A stretch of DNA of 7,304 bases from Clostridia bacterium (GTDB taxonomy: Bacteria; Bacillota; Clostridia; Christensenellales; UBA1242). Every line of letters begins with the position of its first letter. Positions within the stretch are counted from its first letter, which is position 1. The stretch is taken from NCBI GenBank assembly GCA_017473285.1, contig JAFULP010000057.1, positions 1 through 7,304 of the forward strand, given 5' to 3'. This document shows positions 1 through 4,745 of the stretch, piece after piece. The notes beneath the pieces are model-generated. The model ran no database searches, had not been told where the DNA came from, and was given only the letters and a program-made list of their open reading frames with translations. The position numbers and the translations under genes are program-made.

Positions 1-600
1 ATTGATGGCATTGAAAAAGATAATATGCCTTATGATAGATATAAAATTGTTTTAAATTGTAATTGCGAAATTAGTTCAAATACAGATTGTATATTATTAG
101 GTAATAAACATAACGCCATTATATTTTATAAAAATGGCAAGGTTGTTAGACTTGTAGTTTTAACAAATCAAACCGATGTTTTTGCTTGTTTAGAAAAAGC
201 ATTAGATAAATCATATAATAATATTAAATTAAAAGATTTATTGTCTATTAAAAATGTTAAATATAAAATAGTTGATTTAAATCAAATTCCAAAATTTAAT
301 TCTTTTAATGGTAGGAAGGAGATGGATGTCGGCTCATGCGATAGAATGTCTTTGCTTAATTGTATGCTAAATGGAGATTATACAGAAAGTGAAACATCTT
401 TTGGCAACTATGATTGCAACGAATATAAATTTAATGAAGATATTGAAATTACTTATAAACTAAAAACCGATTGTGAAATATTTGATATACACCATAAAGG
501 CGTTTTTATAAATACAACAAGAACAAAAGCAATTATTATTCAATCACAAGGGAATATCTTATTGAGTGATTTAAATAATAGTTTAGAAACAAAAAGATAA
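1..600 (+). CDS. Unrecognised AT-rich protein, 3' part only
   Basis: The reading frame is open from the first base of the window to a TAA at 598–600. The first eight codons precede the first ATG (position 25) with no stop, and there is no clear ribosome binding site before that ATG, so the gene probably starts outside the window. About 199 residues are visible. I recognise no family. The protein is rich in Asn, Ile, Lys and Asp. It has eight cysteines, several in the form N-C or D-C (an NCNC pair near the left end, a TDC shortly after, a GSC followed by NC in the middle, then YDC and TDC). There is no obvious membrane segment or signal peptide in the visible part. I counted 144 G+C in these 600 bases (24%), clearly lower than the conserved genes downstream. 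That fits an accessory or lineage-specific gene. A terminator follows within 80 bp, so it is not cotranscribed with rpe. Confidence 0.7.
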   Translation: MDGIEKDNMPYDRYKIVLNCNCEISSNTDCILLGNKHNAIIFYKNGKVVRLVVLTNQTDVFACLEKALDKSYNNIKLKDLLSIKNVKYKIVDLNQIPKFNSFNGRKEMDVGSCDRMSLLNCMLNGDYTESETSFGNYDCNEYKFNEDIEITYKLKTDCEIFDIHHKGVFINTTRTKAIIIQSQGNILLSDLNNSLETKR

Positions 601-640
601 ACATAAATAAAATTAATAATTATTTAAATGAATTAAATTT

Positions 641-678
641 TAATGTTTAGACTTAAAAATCTAGACATTAATTTTTTT
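641..678 (+). terminator. Rho-independent terminator of the left-end gene
   Basis: TAATGTTTAGA (641–651) pairs with TCTAGACATTA (660–670) over 11 bp with one G-U wobble, around an 8-nt loop. A run of seven T follows (672–678). It lies 40 bp after the stop of the left-end gene. Its downstream arm also contains the -35 box of the next promoter. Confidence 0.85.
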
Positions 679-690
679 ATGTGGTATACT
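662..690 (+). promoter_or_regulatory. Sigma-A-type extended -10 promoter for rpe-rsmE
   Basis: The -35 box is TAGACA (662–667, one mismatch to TTGACA), the spacer is 17 bp, and the -10 is TATACT (685–690) preceded by TGG, an extended -10 motif. The expected start of transcription is near 697, giving a leader of about 76 nt before rpe. The -35 box sits inside the 3' arm of the preceding terminator. Confidence 0.8.
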
Positions 691-704
691 AAAAGTGAAT
701 AGAG

Positions 705-747
705 TTAAAGTAATTAAGTGTACAAGCATTATTAAGTTTTACTTTAA
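705..747 (+). other. Inverted repeat in the rpe leader
   Basis: TTAAAGTAA (705–713) is exactly complementary to TTACTTTAA (739–747), a 9-bp stem with 25 nt between the arms, all inside the predicted 5' leader of rpe. The stem is nearly all A-U and no T-run follows, so it is not a terminator. It could affect mRNA stability or the ribosome binding site at 762–766. It matches no riboswitch class I know and may be incidental in such AT-rich sequence. Confidence 0.4.
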
Positions 748-772
748 ATAAATATATTGATAGGAGAAAATT

Positions 773-1429
773 ATGGCGAAAATTGTAGTAAGTGCATCAA
801 GTCTACCAGCAGGTAGAAATATGTCAAGCCAATTAGATTATATTAAAAAAATGCAAAATTTTGGTGCGGATATGTATCATTTGGATGTTATGGACGGATT
901 GTTTGTTAAAAATCAAACAGTAGACTATACATATCTTGAACAACTAAAGATGAGTTCCACACTACTTTTTGATGTGCATTTAATGGTGCAAAATCCTACT
1001 AAAGTGATTAACAAATATGCCAAGGCGGGCGCAAATATCTTAACTATACACTATGAAGTATTTGACGATGATAAAAAGTTTGTTAAAGCGTTAAAGCAAA
1101 TCAAAGAATTAGGCATGATGGCAGGTATTGCGCTTGATGTTGATACAGCGGTGGAAAGTATTGAGCCCTTTATAAAATATTGCGATTTAGTATTAGTGTT
1201 AAGTGTAAAAGCGGGCAAAGGCGGTCAAACATTTAATGAAGAAACGCTAAAGAAGATTAAAAAGTTGCGTAAGACAGATAGCCGTATATTGATTGAAGTA
1301 GATGGCGGAATAAACGATGATACAGGTGCAAAGTGCGTAAAAGCGGGCGCAGATATTTTGGTTAGTGGCTCATACATATACAATAACGACGCTTATGAAG
1401 CAATACAAAGTTTGAAAGGTCGCAAATAA
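773..1429 (+). CDS. rpe: Ribulose-phosphate 3-epimerase
   Basis: Interconverts D-ribulose 5-phosphate and D-xylulose 5-phosphate in the cytosolic pentose phosphate pathway. The 218-residue protein has the usual length of this TIM-barrel family and runs over the whole fold. The four expected metal/catalytic ligands are in place: His36 and Asp38 in HLDVMDG, His69 in DVHLM, and Asp177 in EVDGGIN. Phosphate-binding loops GGQ (150–152), GGI (178–180) and SGS (198–200) are also present. AGGAG at 762–766 lies 6 nt before the ATG. Two normally conserved segments differ: the usual VNPGFGGQ loop reads VKAGKGGQ (145–152), and FVPN reads FVKN (44–47). A related phosphosugar epimerase, for example one acting on allulose 6-phosphate, is therefore possible. 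The stop overlaps the rsmE start by one base, so the two are translated from one transcript. Confidence 0.88.
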   Translation: MAKIVVSASSLPAGRNMSSQLDYIKKMQNFGADMYHLDVMDGLFVKNQTVDYTYLEQLKMSSTLLFDVHLMVQNPTKVINKYAKAGANILTIHYEVFDDDKKFVKALKQIKELGMMAGIALDVDTAVESIEPFIKYCDLVLVLSVKAGKGGQTFNEETLKKIKKLRKTDSRILIEVDGGINDDTGAKCVKAGADILVSGSYIYNNDAYEAIQSLKGRK

Positions 1430-2145
1430 TGGACAATAGATACTATTTTGAAAAAGTAATTAATAATAGTGTAGAACTGGACAAAACTGAAACGGGGCAC
1501 TTAGTTAAAGTGCGTCGTGCAAAAGTGGGCGACACCATTACAGGCTTTTGCGGGGACGGGTTTGACTATACTTTGAAAATCAAAAAAATTGGCAAAACGG
1601 TAACTTGCCAAGTGGTAAATAAGCAACCAAACCAAGCAACAGATGTTACACCAGTAACGGTGTTTTTGGCAACGACCAAAAATGATGCATTAAACGAAAG
1701 TGTCGACAATCTTACACAATTAAATGTTAAAAATATAGTGGTTTTTGATTGCGCATATAGTGTGGCAAGTATTGATAGCGACAAGATTGCCAAGTTGTGC
1801 CTTAAAAGTATTCAAGCATGTAAACAATGTGAGCGAGCAGACTTTGTAAACATTGCATCAATGAAGTTTAAGCAAGTGATTGAAAGCCTTAAGGAATTTG
1901 ATTTGGTGCTATTTGCATATGAAAACACTACAAATCCGTTTATAGCCGATTTGAAAGATTATAAGGGCAAGAAGATTGCTTTGATTGTGGGCTGTGAAGG
2001 CGGGTTTTCGACATTAGAAGCGGAAGAATTAAGTAAATACGCCAAAACTATTAGTTTGGGCAAAACCATACTTCGTGCGCCAGTGGCTTGCACAGCGCTG
2101 ACATCGGCGGTGATGAGTGGGCTTGGAGAATGGGGTGCGGGCTAA
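1429..2145 (+). CDS. rsmE: 16S rRNA (uracil-1498-N3)-methyltransferase, RsmE family
   Basis: A SAM-dependent SPOUT methyltransferase that in known members methylates N3 of U1498 in helix 44 of 16S rRNA. The 238 residues are close to the family norm. Residues 1–70 resemble the N-terminal PUA-like domain (HLVKVRRAKVGD at 24–35) and 75–235 the knotted SPOUT domain. Diagnostic signals are a Q/R pair like the family's EQ..R motif (Gln133, Arg136), VGCEGGFS (187–194; usually IGPEGGFS) and LGKTILRAPVA (210–220; usually LG..ILRTETA). The SAM-knot loops thus depart from consensus at normally invariant positions (Pro to Cys, Glu-Thr to Pro-Val), so catalysis may be altered although the fold seems intact. 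The ATG overlaps the rpe stop (TAATG), and AAAGG at 1415–1419 is its likely ribosome binding site. In Bacillota prmA usually precedes rsmE; here rpe does. Confidence 0.87.
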   Translation: MDNRYYFEKVINNSVELDKTETGHLVKVRRAKVGDTITGFCGDGFDYTLKIKKIGKTVTCQVVNKQPNQATDVTPVTVFLATTKNDALNESVDNLTQLNVKNIVVFDCAYSVASIDSDKIAKLCLKSIQACKQCERADFVNIASMKFKQVIESLKEFDLVLFAYENTTNPFIADLKDYKGKKIALIVGCEGGFSTLEAEELSKYAKTISLGKTILRAPVACTALTSAVMSGLGEWGAG

Positions 2146-2260
2146 AGCCTTATGAAATGAAGACGCTACGATTATGAAAGTATGAAGACGCAAACAAGCT
2201 TGCTTATTGCGGACGCTGTTGCTTAGACATAAAGGCGCTACGCTTATGATAATATTGAGG
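2140..2260 (+). repeat. Degenerate ~25-bp periodic repeat after rsmE
   Basis: The pentamer GACGC starts at 2162, 2187 and 2212, exactly 25 bp apart, and a variant GGCGC starts at 2234. Most units also hold a CTTATGA-like second block: CCTTATGA near 2148, GATTATGA near 2170, GCTTATTG near 2202, GCTTAGAC near 2221 and GCTTATGA near 2242. Units 1 and 4 are most alike (GACGCTACGATTATGA and GGCGCTACGCTTATGA, 14 of 16 bases). The second unit contains the palindrome CAAGCTTG (2195–2202). The array begins at the last codons of rsmE and ends before mtaB. No credible reading frame covers it. Origin and role are unknown. Confidence 0.6.
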
Positions 2261-2283
2261 TAGTGTGTTAGCATATGTAATAT
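2255..2283 (+). promoter_or_regulatory. Weak candidate promoter for mtaB
   Basis: TTGAGG (2255–2260) and TAATAT (2278–2283) are 17 bp apart, each matching four of six consensus bases. Transcription would start near 2290, about 70 nt before mtaB. No terminator separates rsmE from mtaB, so mtaB may instead be read from the rpe promoter. The evidence is modest. Confidence 0.3.
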
Positions 2284-2338
2284 ACACTTAAAAATAATTA
2301 TAGTTAACAATACGAATTGGTGAATTGACTTATTTGGA

Positions 2339-2356
2339 GTGGTCACACCACAGGAG
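2339..2356 (+). promoter_or_regulatory. Small hairpin abutting the mtaB ribosome binding site
   Basis: GTGGT (2339–2343) pairs with ACCAC (2347–2351) around a 3-nt loop. The mtaB Shine-Dalgarno AGGAG (2352–2356) begins at the very next base and lies 5 nt before the ATG at 2362. The placement is neat, but the stem is only 5 bp, so regulation is speculative. The Shine-Dalgarno itself is clear. Confidence 0.5.
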
Positions 2357-2361
2357 AACAA

Positions 2362-3594
2362 ATGAAATTTAGCATAATTACGCTGGGATGCAAGGTTAAT
2401 GAGTACGAAAGCCAAAGCATAATGGCACAACTAGAAATGGCGGGGCATCAAGTGGATGAAGGCTTGGTGGTGGCGGATTATTATATAGTAAACACTTGTG
2501 CAGTTACCAATATTGCAGAGCGCAAATCTAGGCAAATGATTGCCAAAATTAGCAAATTAAATCCCAATGCCAAGATATTGATATGCGGTTGTGCTAGCCA
2601 AGCCAATCTTGAGCAATTTAGGAAATATAATCAAGTTGAGGCAATTATAGGTACGCACGGCAAACATAATATTGTTGAACAGTTGGAGCATATTGGTCTA
2701 CTTGATGTGCCAAACGATTATTGCAATACCCAGTATGCCAAAAGCACACTTACAAGGCAATATATTAAGGTGCAAGACGGTTGTAATAACTTTTGTACAT
2801 ATTGCATCATACCTTATACTCGTGGGCGTAGCAGAAGTAGGTATTTGCAAGATATTTTAGATGAAATTAAGTTAAGCACCGCATTGGAAATTGTAATAAC
2901 GGGTATTGATGTAGGTGACTATCGTATAAATGGCGAAAAGGCACTTATAACCTTACTGGAAGAAGTTAATAAACTTGGCAAAAGATTTAGAATATCATCT
3001 ATTCATTGCGGGGTGTTGACTCAAGATTTTTTAGTGCGACTATCTAAGTGTGAAAACTTTTGTCCATTTTTCCATATTAGTATGCAGTCGGCGAGCAATG
3101 CAACACTTAAGCGTATGAACCGAAAGTATACAATCCAGCAATATATAGATGTATGCAATAATGTAAAAGCAATATTCCCAACCGCTTGTATTTCAACCGA
3201 TATTATTGTAGGTTTTAAGGGCGAAACAGAAGAAGAATTTAATGAAACGGTACAAAACTTAAACAAAATACCATTTTCATTTATGCATATATTCCCTTAT
3301 AGTGTGCGTAAAGGTACAGTTGCGGAAAAGTTAACTGGAGATGTGCCAAGCGATGTGGTTAAGCAACGAGAAAGCGACTTAAAGAATCTTAGCGATAAGT
3401 TTTATAATCAATTCTTAGCCGAAAATATAGGCAAGACGCATAAAGTGTTGGTAGAAGAAGTAAAAGATGGATATAGCGTAGGCTATACAGAAAACTATAT
3501 ATACACATATATTGATAAACAATTGCCTAGCGGAATATATGAAGTGGTGGCGGAGAGTGTGTTTAAAGATGGTATGAAAGCAAGATTGATTTAG
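2362..3594 (+). CDS. mtaB: tRNA (N6-threonylcarbamoyladenosine(37)-C2)-methylthiotransferase
   Basis: A radical-SAM enzyme that adds a methylthio group to t6A37 of ANN-decoding tRNAs, giving ms2t6A. The 410 residues show the three-part family layout. The N-terminal UPF0004/MTTase domain has cluster cysteines Cys10 (TLGCKVNEYES), Cys46 (NTCAVT) and Cys77 (CGCASQ). The radical-SAM domain has CNNFCTYC (Cys141, Cys145, Cys148) followed by IIPYTRGRSRSR. A TRAM-like RNA-binding region occupies about 355–410. TDIIVGFKGETEEEF (279–293) is the conserved core segment. TLGCKVNEYES and DGCNNFCTYCIIPY point to MtaB rather than MiaB or RimO. The ATG follows AGGAG (2352–2356). SSIHCGVL (212–219) departs from the usual SSIEP segment. 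It is followed by hinT, as in many Bacillota, and ends with TAG; I see no terminator after it. Confidence 0.93.
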   Translation: MKFSIITLGCKVNEYESQSIMAQLEMAGHQVDEGLVVADYYIVNTCAVTNIAERKSRQMIAKISKLNPNAKILICGCASQANLEQFRKYNQVEAIIGTHGKHNIVEQLEHIGLLDVPNDYCNTQYAKSTLTRQYIKVQDGCNNFCTYCIIPYTRGRSRSRYLQDILDEIKLSTALEIVITGIDVGDYRINGEKALITLLEEVNKLGKRFRISSIHCGVLTQDFLVRLSKCENFCPFFHISMQSASNATLKRMNRKYTIQQYIDVCNNVKAIFPTACISTDIIVGFKGETEEEFNETVQNLNKIPFSFMHIFPYSVRKGTVAEKLTGDVPSDVVKQRESDLKNLSDKFYNQFLAENIGKTHKVLVEEVKDGYSVGYTENYIYTYIDKQLPSGIYEVVAESVFKDGMKARLI

Positions 3595-3616
3595 ATTATA
3601 AAAGATTTAAATTTGT

Positions 3617-3645
3617 TTGTAATAAGATTAGTTTTGTGATATAAT
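3617..3645 (+). promoter_or_regulatory. Extended -10 promoter for hinT
   Basis: A perfect TATAAT (3640–3645) is preceded by TGA, making an extended -10, and TTGTAA (3617–3622, four of six) lies 17 bp upstream. Transcription should start near 3652, leaving an 18-nt leader that is nearly all ribosome binding site (AGGAGAG, 3660–3666). Confidence 0.75.
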
Positions 3646-3669
3646 AAATTAGAATTTATAGGAGAGAGT

Positions 3670-4005
3670 ATGGAAGATTGTATTTTTTGTAAAATCAAGG
3701 TAGGCGAACTACCTAGCACTAAAGTATATGAAGATGATGATTTTATAATCATCAAGGACATTAATCCAGTGGCTAAAATTCACTTGATTGCAATACCTAA
3801 CGAGCATTATCCAAGTTTGGAAATGCAAACCGAACATGGGGCACAAGTACTGGGCAAAATTTTGCACAAGATTGGCGAATTGGGTGATAGTTTAGGGTTA
3901 GAAAATGGATATAGATTGGTTATAAATCAAGGCGAAGATGGCGGGCAAACCGTTCAACATCTACATATTCATATTATTGGTGGCGAAAAACTTAAAAATA
4001 TGTAA
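3670..4005 (+). CDS. hinT: HIT-family (HinT-like) purine nucleoside phosphoramidase
   Basis: A cytosolic histidine-triad protein. HinT members hydrolyse AMP-lysine and other adenosine phosphoramidates. The 111-residue length is typical. The triad is His97-Leu-His99-Ile-His101-Ile-Ile followed by GG, inside the classical QxVxHLHxHxxGG context (Gln93 to Gly105). Cys4 and Cys7 (CIFCKI) with His46 match the zinc-binding residues of the zinc-containing HinT branch. INPVAKIHLIAIPNEHYPSL (31–50) is the conserved substrate-binding strand region. The ATG lies 3 nt after AGGAGAG. It has its own promoter and a strong terminator, so it can be transcribed alone although it sits in the conserved mtaB–hinT–rpsU order. 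The physiological substrate is unknown. Confidence 0.93.
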   Translation: MEDCIFCKIKVGELPSTKVYEDDDFIIIKDINPVAKIHLIAIPNEHYPSLEMQTEHGAQVLGKILHKIGELGDSLGLENGYRLVINQGEDGGQTVQHLHIHIIGGEKLKNM

Positions 4006-4008
4006 CAC

Positions 4009-4035
4009 AAAAGTTAGCCGTTTGGCTAATTTTTT
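4009..4035 (+). terminator. Rho-independent terminator after hinT
   Basis: AAAAGTTAGCC (4009–4019) pairs with GGCTAATTTTT (4024–4034), 11 bp with one G-U wobble, around a GTTT loop. The T-run is at 4030–4035. It begins 3 nt after the hinT stop and separates hinT from rpsU. Confidence 0.9.
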
Positions 4036-4059
4036 GTTGTTTTAAATATGTTTTGGATT

Positions 4060-4115
4060 AAAAATTAAAAAAAATTGAAAAAAGTGTTGACAAAATGAAG
4101 TTGTGCGTGTAAAAT
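4060..4115 (+). promoter_or_regulatory. Strong rpsU promoter with upstream A-tracts
   Basis: A perfect TTGACA (4087–4092) is followed after 17 bp by TAAAAT (4110–4115, five of six), with TG directly before it. Clustered A-tracts upstream (about 4060–4085) resemble an UP element for the RNA polymerase alpha subunit. Transcription should start near 4122. This is the closest to consensus of the promoters in the window, as expected for a ribosomal protein gene. Confidence 0.8.
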
Positions 4116-4135
4116 AAAAAGGAATTTATATGACC

Positions 4136-4154
4136 AAAGGTGGTGAAAATAGTG
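4136..4154 (+). promoter_or_regulatory. Ribosome binding site that fixes the GTG start of rpsU
   Basis: AAAGGTGGTGA (4136–4146) is a near-full complement of the 16S rRNA 3' end. With GTG at 4152 it leaves 8 nt after AGGTGG. Upstream in-frame GTG codons at 4140 and 4143 lie inside this Shine-Dalgarno site, so they cannot be the start it serves. Confidence 0.8.
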
Positions 4155-4340
4155 AGTACAGTAAGAGTTGGCGAAAACGAATCTGTTGAAAGTGCTTTAA
4201 AGCGTTTTAAGCGTAAATGCCAAAAGGACGGCATTATTGGCGACTTGAGAAAGAAGGAACAATACGAAAAGCCTAGCGTTAGAAAGAAAAAGAAAAGCGA
4301 AGCAGCAAGAAAGCGTGCTATGAAGAAAAGTAAGTATTAA
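4152..4340 (+). CDS. rpsU: 30S ribosomal protein bS21
   Basis: A small basic protein of the 30S platform that sits near the 3' end of 16S rRNA and helps translation initiation. From the GTG at 4152 the product is 62 residues beginning MSTVRVGENESVESALKRFK, the usual N-terminus of bS21. The longer frame from 4140 would add four residues (MVKI) not normal for the family. YEKPSVRKKKKSEAARKR (residues 39–56) is the conserved basic helix, and the C-terminus is a Lys/Arg tail. It has its own strong promoter and terminator, so it is monocistronic here. In many Bacillota a yqeY (GatB/YqeY) gene follows; here a minus-strand regulator does. A short out-of-frame ORF (4130–4189) overlaps the start. Confidence 0.94.
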   Translation: MSTVRVGENESVESALKRFKRKCQKDGIIGDLRKKEQYEKPSVRKKKKSEAARKRAMKKSKY

Positions 4341-4345
4341 TATTT

Positions 4346-4380
4346 AAAAAGATGCAATTAAATGGGTTGCATCTTTTTTT
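4346..4380 (+). terminator. Rho-independent terminator after rpsU
   Basis: AAAAAGATGCAA (4346–4357) pairs with TTGCATCTTTTT (4367–4378) around a 9-nt loop, with a run of seven T (4374–4380). It starts 5 nt after the rpsU stop. The A-tract on the other side would let it also act on minus-strand transcripts. Confidence 0.92.
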
Positions 4381-4393
4381 GTGCTTAAATTAA

Positions 4394-4421
4394 AAAATCC
4401 CAGATTAGGTTCTGGAATTTT
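4394..4421 (-). terminator. Rho-independent terminator of the XRE regulator gene
   Basis: Read on the minus strand, AAAATTCCAGA pairs with TCTGGGATTTT (11 bp, one G-U wobble) around a 6-nt loop, followed by six T (4397 down to 4392). It begins one base after the regulator's stop codon. With the rpsU terminator 13 bp away it insulates the two convergent genes. Confidence 0.88.
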
Positions 4422-4422
4422 A

Positions 4423-4629
4423 TTATATTAACTTAACAAGCAATAATTCATCAATCGATATATTAAAAAACTTTGCCACAGCAATTATGTTGGAAGCAGT
4501 AGGCTCATATTTTTCGTTCTCCCAAAACGAAATCATACCCTTACTTACATTTAATTCTTTTGCTAATTGTGGTTGACTTAAAGCACTTTCCTGTCGCAAA
4601 ACTTTTAAGTTATATGCAAAATAATTCAT
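4423..4629 (-). CDS. Small XRE/Cro-type helix-turn-helix regulator
   Basis: A 68-residue DNA-binding protein consisting only of a HTH_3 (Cro/C1) domain. Helix 2 is about residues 18–26 (SQPQLAKEL) and the recognition helix about 29–39 (SKGMISFWENE). NEKYEPTASNIIAVAKFF and ISIDELL are typical closing helices. There is no effector or dimerisation domain beyond the HTH, so it probably binds palindromes as a dimer. The start is forced: an in-frame stop lies 12 nt upstream (4642–4644) and ATG 4629 is the only sensible start. There is no good Shine-Dalgarno before it, unlike every other complete gene here. It is divergent from the lipoprotein gene, and two palindromes lie between them. I infer autoregulation and control of the neighbour. 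The family is certain; the targets are not shown. Confidence 0.9.
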   Translation of the reverse strand: MNYFAYNLKVLRQESALSQPQLAKELNVSKGMISFWENEKYEPTASNIIAVAKFFNISIDELLLVKLI

Positions 4630-4635
4630 ACTTAT

Positions 4636-4648
4636 CTTAGTTTACTAA
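4636..4648. promoter_or_regulatory. Candidate XRE operator 1
   Basis: CTTAGTTTACTAA contains the perfect 12-bp palindrome TTAGT-TT-ACTAA, 7 bp upstream of the regulator start codon. It repeats the 13 bases of operator 2. It overlaps the putative -10 of the regulator, where a bound dimer would repress. Confidence 0.65.
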
Positions 4649-4666
4649 ACTTTGTGTGCTAGCCAA
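4639..4666 (-). promoter_or_regulatory. Weak candidate promoter for the XRE gene
   Basis: On the minus strand TTGGCT (4666–4661) and TAAACT (4644–4639) are separated by 16 bp; each matches four of six consensus bases. Transcription would start near 4632, only about 3 nt before the ATG, which fits the missing Shine-Dalgarno (a near-leaderless mRNA). A promoter further upstream, beyond operator 2, cannot be excluded. Confidence 0.35.
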
Positions 4667-4673
4667 TACATGT

Positions 4674-4687
4674 CTTAGTTTACTAAG
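4674..4687. promoter_or_regulatory. Candidate XRE operator 2
   Basis: CTTAGTTTACTAAG is a perfect 14-bp palindrome (arms CTTAGT and ACTAAG, centre TT). Its centre is 38 bp from that of operator 1. Relative to the predicted lipoprotein transcription start (about 4728) it spans roughly -54 to -41, just upstream of the -35 region. That position suits activation, or cooperative binding with operator 1. Confidence 0.65.
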
Positions 4688-4715
4688 ATATAGATTTAAG
4701 AAATATATATTGACA

Positions 4716-4721
4716 TATAAT
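4716..4721 (+). promoter_or_regulatory. -10 element of the lipoprotein promoter
   Basis: A perfect TATAAT lies 24 bp before the lipoprotein ATG side of the leader. No good -35 sits at 16–18 bp (GATTTA at 4693–4698 is poor), and there is no TGn extension. The weak -35, with operator 2 just upstream, hints that the promoter needs an activator. The TTGACA at 4710–4715 directly abuts the -10 and cannot be its -35. Confidence 0.55.
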
Positions 4722-4745
4722 AAAAATATTACAAGGGGGAGAAAT

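Noticed and set aside
697..772. Riboswitch or T-box upstream of rpe
   Set aside because: The leader is only about 76 nt, has a single AU stem and no terminator/antiterminator pair or known conserved core.
2140..2260. CRISPR array
   Set aside because: The units are degenerate, only about 25 bp in total, with no constant repeat separated by unique spacers of regular length, and no cas genes are present.
2029..2430. 133-codon minus-strand open frame across the rsmE–mtaB spacer
   Set aside because: It overlaps the conserved ends of rsmE and mtaB, has no recognisable motif or ribosome site, and its composition looks like antisense of coding sequence plus the repeat array.
4140..4151. Earlier GTG starts for rpsU at 4140 and 4143
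   Set aside because: They lie within the Shine-Dalgarno itself and add residues absent from bS21 proteins; GTG 4152 gives the standard N-terminus with 8-nt spacing.
4710..4715. Perfect TTGACA as -35 of the lipoprotein promoter
   Set aside because: It abuts TATAAT (4716–4721), and the sequence 15–19 bp downstream is the G-rich ribosome site, so no usable -10 is paired with it.
4656..4745. Upstream in-frame ATG giving the lipoprotein 30 more residues
   Set aside because: It would bury the signal peptide inside the protein, lacks a ribosome site, and lies upstream of the predicted transcription start. ATG 4746 follows GGGGGAG.
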